A stretch of DNA of 64,000 nucleotides from UBA3855 sp964472035 (lineage in GTDB: Bacteria > Bacillota > Clostridia > Oscillospirales > Ruminococcaceae): contig CAYYIT010000005.1 in NCBI GenBank assembly GCA_964472035.1, forward strand, positions 7,915 through 71,914. Direction: 5' to 3'. Shown piece after piece: positions 59,900 to 64,000 of the stretch. Made by a program: the position numbers and the translations under genes. Positions within the stretch are counted from its first letter, which is position 1. The number at the start of each line of letters is the position of its first letter. The notes beneath the pieces are model-generated. The model had not been told where the DNA came from. It saw only the letters and a program-made list of their open reading frames with translations, and did no database searches.

Positions 59900-61258
59900 G
59901 TGAATATTTTAATTGTAGGCTGCGGCAAAGCAGGCAGCATCCTGACCGAAACACTCTGCAATGAGGGCCACGATATCACTGCCATGGACATTGATGCCGA
60001 TGTGGTGCATTCCCTTGTGGATAATTACGATGTTCAGGGCATCTGCGGCAACGGACTGATCCTCCGGGATCTGCAGGAAGCCGACGTGGAGCATACCAAC
60101 GTCATTGTCGCCATGACCGACTCGGACGAGGTCAACATCATGTGCTGCCTGATGGCACGAAAATGCGGCGCAAGACACAGCATCGCACGCGTCCGCAACC
60201 CTGCCTTCGCTGAGCAGATGGTCTTCATGCGCGAAGAGCTGGGCATCAGTATGATGGTCAACCCCGAGTACCATACCGCCAATGAGATCGCGCGAATGCT
60301 GCGCTATCCCAATGCCATCCATGTCGAAACCTTCGCAAAGGGTCGTCTGGAGCTGGCAGAAATGAAGGTCACACCGGACGGCGTTCTGGACGGACTCGCC
60401 CTGATGGCGATCCCTTCCAAGCTCAAGCTGCACCTGCTCGTCTGCGCTGTCAAGCGCGAGGACAGCATCTTCATTCCGGACGGCAACTTCATCCTCCGCG
60501 GCAACGACAAGATCTATATCACCGCATCGCACAGCGAGCTTTCCAAGTTCTACAAGCAGGTCGGCGACTTTAAGTCCCGCGTTCGTTCCGCACTGATCGT
60601 CGGCGGCGGAAGGATCAGCTACTATCTGATCCCGCAGCTGCTCGAACTCGGCATCAGTGTCAAGGTCATCGAACAGGATCTCGAACGCTGTGAGACCCTG
60701 AGCGAATGGTTCCCGAAGGCGGAGATCATCCACGCGGACGGCACCGATCAGGATATCCTGCTCGAGGAGGGTCTTGTCAATACCGACGCCTGCATCATGC
60801 TGACGGGTATCGACGAGGAGAACATCATCCTTTCCCTCTACGCCAAAAAGCTCGGCGTGGACAAGATCGTCACCAAGATCAACCGCGCTTCCCTTCTCTC
60901 CATCTCGGACAGCGTGGGGCTGGAAAACATCGTTGCCCCCAACAATACCACCGCCGGCCTTCTGCTCCAGTACATCCGTGCCAAGCAGAATTCCGAGAAC
61001 AGCAACATCATCACGCTGTACCGTCTGGCGGATAACCGTCTCGAGGCGATCGAATTCATCGTCCGCAGCGAAGCCCCCTATGTCGGCGTTCCGCTGAAGG
61101 ATCTGCAGCTGCACAGCGGCTTCCTGATCGCCGGCATCATCCGAGGCTCCAAGCAGATCGTCCCCTCCGGTAACGACTGCCTGAAGGTCAACGACAGCGT
61201 TGTCGTTGTCACCACCCAGAGCAAGCTGACAAGCCTTGAGGATATCTTCCAGGAGTAA
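59900..61258 (+). CDS. trkA: Potassium uptake regulator TrkA
   Basis: About 452 residues with a GTG start at 59900 preceded by AAAAGGAG; the frame from 59837 would add an unlikely N-terminus. Two RCK modules, each a Rossmann NAD(H)-binding domain (NILIVGCGKAGSIL at 1-14; ALIVGGGRISYYL at ~230) followed by a TrkA-C domain. Peripheral cytoplasmic gate for TrkH. Twelve bp before trkH. Confidence 0.95.
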   Translation: MNILIVGCGKAGSILTETLCNEGHDITAMDIDADVVHSLVDNYDVQGICGNGLILRDLQEADVEHTNVIVAMTDSDEVNIMCCLMARKCGARHSIARVRNPAFAEQMVFMREELGISMMVNPEYHTANEIARMLRYPNAIHVETFAKGRLELAEMKVTPDGVLDGLALMAIPSKLKLHLLVCAVKREDSIFIPDGNFILRGNDKIYITASHSELSKFYKQVGDFKSRVRSALIVGGGRISYYLIPQLLELGISVKVIEQDLERCETLSEWFPKAEIIHADGTDQDILLEEGLVNTDACIMLTGIDEENIILSLYAKKLGVDKIVTKINRASLLSISDSVGLENIVAPNNTTAGLLLQYIRAKQNSENSNIITLYRLADNRLEAIEFIVRSEAPYVGVPLKDLQLHSGFLIAGIIRGSKQIVPSGNDCLKVNDSVVVVTTQSKLTSLEDIFQE

Positions 61259-61270
61259 TCAAAGAACACT

Positions 61271-62707
61271 ATGAATTTCAGAATGATATTGTACCTGACA
61301 GGACAGATCATGCGTGTGCTGAGCGCATGCATGCTCCTTCCGCTCCTTGTCAGCGTGATCTACAACGAACCGGCAAGCCGCAACGCCTTCGCCGGAACCG
61401 CCCTCGCCCTGATCCTGCTCGGCACACTGGCAGCCCTCAAAAAGCCGAAGAACAAGGATGTTTACACGCGTGAGGGCATGGCGGTCACCGCCTTCACCTG
61501 GATCTTAGTATCCATCTTCGGTGCATGTCCGTTCTTCTTTTCAGGAGAGATCCCGAACTTCGCAGATGCCATCTTCGAGACCGTCTCCGGTTTTACCACG
61601 ACCGGCTCGACGATCCTGACCAATATCGAGGGCATGTCCCGATCCTGCCTGTTCTGGCGAAGCTTCTCGCACTGGCTGGGCGGTATGGGTGTACTGGTCT
61701 TTGTACTGGCGATCCTGCCGCAGAATGACACGCGTACCATGCATCTCGTCCGCGCCGAATCCCCCGGTCCCACCGTGGGCAAGCTTGTCGCGAAGATGAG
61801 CTTCTCCGTGCGCATCCTCTACTGCATCTATATTTCGCTGACCGTCCTCGAAGTCATTCTCCTGCTCTTCGGCGGCATGAGCTTCTTTGAGGCGATCAAC
61901 CACGCGTTTGCAACTGCCGGAACCGGCGGCTTCGGCGTGACAAACGGCAGCATCGCCGATTACAACAGCGCCTACATCGACTTCATTATCACGCTGTTCA
62001 TGGCACTGTTCTCGGTGAATTTCTCACTGTACTACCTGCTGCTCGTCGGCAAGATCTCACAGTTCTTCAAGAACGAGGAGCTGCGCGCCTTCCTTGGCAT
62101 CTGCACCGCCTCCATCGTGATCATTGCACTGAACATCCTGCATATCTATGGGGATTTCTGGACGGCGCTGCGGCATTCCGGCTTTCAGGTATTCTCCATG
62201 ATCTCCACCACCGGCTTTTCAACAGCGAACTATATGGAATGGCCGGTGCTGTCGCAGGCGATCCTGATCCTGCTGATGTTCGTGGGCGGCTGTGCCGGCT
62301 CCACGGGCGGCGGCCTGAAGGTCAGCCGTATCGTGATCCTCTTCAAAATGGCGGTCAAGGAGATCCGCCTTGCACTCAATCCGCGTGCGATCGTCTCCGT
62401 CAAGATGGACGGCAAGGCGCTCGACAAGGATGTTGTCAGGGGCGTCGGTGCCTATTTCGCACTGTTCATGTTCCTGCTGGCGCTGTCGGTCCTGATCCTC
62501 TCGCTCGACGGGCATGATATCGGAACGACGGTCAGCTCCGTCATCACCTGCATGAACAATGTCGGTCCCGGCGTGGGCGAGGTCGATCCCTCCGGAAACT
62601 TCTCCGGCTTCTCCTCCTGGGCGAAGATCCTGCTGAGCTTTGATATGCTCCTCGGTCGACTGGAGATCTATCCGCTGCTGGTACTGTTCACCGTCCGGAA
62701 AAAGTAA
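61271..62707 (+). CDS. trkH: Potassium uptake channel protein TrkH
   Basis: 478 residues with about ten membrane spans. Selectivity-filter-like loops recur: SGFTTTGSTI (~100), ATAGTGGFGV (~210), ISTTGFSTANY (~310) and MNNVGPGVGEV (~425), the four-P-loop plan of Trk/Ktr channels. Potassium uptake across the membrane, controlled by TrkA. Confidence 0.95.
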   Translation: MNFRMILYLTGQIMRVLSACMLLPLLVSVIYNEPASRNAFAGTALALILLGTLAALKKPKNKDVYTREGMAVTAFTWILVSIFGACPFFFSGEIPNFADAIFETVSGFTTTGSTILTNIEGMSRSCLFWRSFSHWLGGMGVLVFVLAILPQNDTRTMHLVRAESPGPTVGKLVAKMSFSVRILYCIYISLTVLEVILLLFGGMSFFEAINHAFATAGTGGFGVTNGSIADYNSAYIDFIITLFMALFSVNFSLYYLLLVGKISQFFKNEELRAFLGICTASIVIIALNILHIYGDFWTALRHSGFQVFSMISTTGFSTANYMEWPVLSQAILILLMFVGGCAGSTGGGLKVSRIVILFKMAVKEIRLALNPRAIVSVKMDGKALDKDVVRGVGAYFALFMFLLALSVLILSLDGHDIGTTVSSVITCMNNVGPGVGEVDPSGNFSGFSSWAKILLSFDMLLGRLEIYPLLVLFTVRKK

Positions 62708-62715
62708 TTATCAAA

Positions 62716-62754
62716 AAAACACGGCACCTCCGAACAAACGGGGGTGCCGTATTT
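62716..62754 (+). terminator. Terminator of the trk operon
   Basis: ACGGCACC...GGTGCCGT followed by ATTTTCT. The same 30-bp hairpin recurs at 62882-62915. Confidence 0.75.
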
Positions 62755-62769
62755 TCTATCATGATGCGC

Positions 62770-62860
62770 TCTGCAGGGCGGGGGCGGGGTGCGGCAGCAC
62801 CCCGCTATGGATCCCCCTCCCTTCAGGGAGGGGGCAGGGGGGAGGGCAATCGTTGAAGAA
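62770..62860. repeat. Dispersed GC-rich intergenic repeat, copy D
   Basis: GGGTGCGGCAGCACCC, then CCCCCTCCCTTCAGGGAGGGGG and CAGGGGGGAGGG. It is flanked by two copies of the trk terminator hairpin. Confidence 0.6.
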
Positions 62861-62881
62861 CTGCCAGTTTCCCAAGAAAAA

Positions 62882-62915
62882 GCACGGCACCTCCGAACAA
62901 ACGGGGGTGCCGTGC
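62882..62915. terminator. Second copy of the terminator hairpin
   Basis: GCACGGCACC...GGTGCCGTGC, almost the same hairpin as 62716-62754, on the far side of the dispersed repeat. It also serves the minus-strand PIN-like gene. Confidence 0.65.
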
Positions 62916-62943
62916 TGCATTTTGCTGCCGGAAGGAAGGGCGA

Positions 62944-63804
62944 TCAGCCCTTTCTTGCACAGGCTTTTGACAGATGACGAAGGTTCGCAAAACGGGGTTT
63001 GATCTTATGATACACGACCTTCGCACGCTGCCCGTCACGATAATACCGGGCCAGCGCATTATTGAATGCCAGCAGATCGTCGGAGGAAGAGATCAGATCA
63101 CACATCACCGTGACGGTCTCCTCATCCGTGCTTTTTCCCAGAAGATTGCGTACGGTATTGTGATACTGTACAGCATACATGGGGTTCTGGGGTTCCTCCG
63201 GGATGGGTGCGGGGAAGGTACCGGTCAGAAGTTCCGACGGCCAGCGCTGGATTTCTTCTTCGGGGAAGGGCTTTGCATACTTTTCGCACAATACCGCAAA
63301 GCTTTCCTTGGGGGAACGTTCCGCCACCTCCTCCTGGAGGGACTTGACAAATGCCTGATAGGTCTCCTCGGGAGTTACCGTCTCCTCAGGAATCTCAGGG
63401 GGCTCCGGCTCTGTCATGGACGCCGCAACAGAAGGCACGATCTTCAGCGCCACGCCGTTGCCTTCCAGATAATGCTCGAGGAATTCGGTACCGAGCTGAA
63501 AGTCCTTGTCCTTGCTCACGATGAAGAGCGCAGGATCCTGCTTCGTACCGATCAAATAGCCGGCATACATCATCAGCTGGATGTCGAGGGCGTTCTTCAC
63601 AGGGTCCATGTTCTTCGGACCGGTGGAGACCTCGTTCAGCTCCACCTTTGCCCTGCACCGGATCAGCTGCTCGTACAGTCCGAAGGTCAGACCGCAGCGG
63701 TTCTGGGTGTAGAAAATGTGGAGGACATCCGTCTCGGTCAGCTGATCAATGCCGCTGAGACCATCAATGTAGACATTCTCATAATCCACTAAATAAATTG
63801 CCAT
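62944..63804 (-). CDS. PIN/NYN-like domain protein
   Basis: 286 residues. The N-terminal 125 residues look like a PIN-like nuclease fold (MAIYLVDYENVYIDGL, NALDIQLMMYAGYL, ALFIVSKDKDFQ), with acidic residues at the expected places (Asp7, Glu9, Asp in LDIQL, Asp in KDKDF). The second half is an acidic linker (EPEPPEIPEETVTPEET) and a helical C-terminal region. Possible RNase; target unknown. Ribosome site AAGGAGG. Confidence 0.7.
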   Translation of the reverse strand: MAIYLVDYENVYIDGLSGIDQLTETDVLHIFYTQNRCGLTFGLYEQLIRCRAKVELNEVSTGPKNMDPVKNALDIQLMMYAGYLIGTKQDPALFIVSKDKDFQLGTEFLEHYLEGNGVALKIVPSVAASMTEPEPPEIPEETVTPEETYQAFVKSLQEEVAERSPKESFAVLCEKYAKPFPEEEIQRWPSELLTGTFPAPIPEEPQNPMYAVQYHNTVRNLLGKSTDEETVTVMCDLISSSDDLLAFNNALARYYRDGQRAKVVYHKIKPRFANLRHLSKACARKG

Positions 63805-63839
63805 TGTTTTTCACCTCCTTGTAATTTATCATAATAATA

Positions 63840-63868
63840 AAAAACCGTTCGCTGCTGCGAACGGTTTT
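63840..63868 (-). terminator. Terminator of the tRNA operon
   Basis: AAAACCGTTCGC-TGCT-GCGAACGGTTTT, followed by T-rich DNA on the minus strand, 2 bp past tRNA-Cys. Confidence 0.85.
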
Positions 63869-63869
63869 C

Positions 63870-63943
63870 TGGAGGCGCCACCCGGATTTGAACCGGGGAT
63901 CAAGGTGTTGCAGACCTACGCCTTACCACTTGGCTATAGCGCC
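63870..63943 (-). tRNA. tRNA-Cys (anticodon GCA)
   Basis: Acceptor GGCGCTA/TGGCGCC, anticodon loop TCTGCAA, T-arm CCCGG-TTCAAAT-CCGGG, encoded CCA. Confidence 0.95.
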
Positions 63944-63951
63944 GAAAAAAA

Positions 63952-64000
63952 TGGAGCGGATTACGAGGCTCGAACTCGCTACCTCCACCTTGGCAAGGTG
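63952..64000 (-). tRNA. tRNA-Gly (anticodon GCC), 5' part beyond window
   Basis: The 3' 49 bases are visible: anticodon arm CACC-TTGCCAA-GGTG, T-arm with GTTCGAGC and encoded CCA. Upstream member of the tRNA-Gly/tRNA-Cys operon. Confidence 0.9.

Overview
The window looks like a chromosomal segment of a gut or rumen Firmicute close to Ruminococcus. The reasons are several type I dockerin proteins, a small cohesin-like protein ending in a dockerin, GH26 and GH5 glycoside hydrolases, AGGAGG-type ribosome binding sites and TTGACA-17-TATAAT promoters. It is an assembled scaffold with one run of 100 N (32964-33063).

Layout. (1) 1-~5.95 kb: right part of an integrative mobilizable element, all on the minus strand except its last gene. 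It holds a truncated large serine recombinase, a TnpW-like small protein, relaxase mobA with a second gene nested out of frame in its 3' end, mobC, a RepA-like ATPase, and a plus-strand AAA ATPase. (2) 6.0-14.3 kb: host-type genes. These are a large dockerin protein, three zinc-ribbon proteins, and two LuxR-type regulators behind a leader that looks like an orphan riboswitch. (3) 14.35-33.09 kb: a second, complete, related element of about 18.6 kb (gap-corrected), inserted in the T-arm of a tRNA-Thr gene. It carries its own recombinase and mobilization genes, four consecutive ABC exporter genes, an Agr-like histidine kinase and LytTR regulator, an AbiG-like abortive infection pair with its HTH gene, and a complete replacement tRNA-Thr. 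Its two ends rebuild a palindromic attP, and the two flanks rebuild an intact tRNA-Thr attB. (4) 33.2-64 kb: host chromosome with two dockerin/PF14262 proteins, a GntR-controlled ABC transporter, an amino-acid ABC transporter, a leucine-rich-repeat dockerin protein, GH26 mannanase, EcsC, a MaoC-like protein, a Clp ATPase, an operon running GH5 - alkyltransferase-like - recQ - phosphatase - tex - zinc ribbon, a cohesin-dockerin protein, TrkA/TrkH, a PIN-like protein, tRNA-Cys and tRNA-Gly.

How the parts work together. The dockerin proteins and the cohesin-dockerin protein point to a cellulosome-like surface complex for plant polysaccharides, with six dockerin-bearing products in one window. 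In the island, the recombinase handles integration, and MobA/B/C with a candidate oriT would allow mobilization by a helper conjugation system. The LytTR regulator probably drives the exporter operon, because a 9-12-9 direct repeat lies just upstream of that operon's -35 box. The host tRNA-Thr promoter reads into the element-borne tRNA-Thr, so insertion need not cost the cell that tRNA.

Limits: every family call comes from reading motifs by eye. No database search, RNA folding or alignment program was run, and counts of matches are hand counts.
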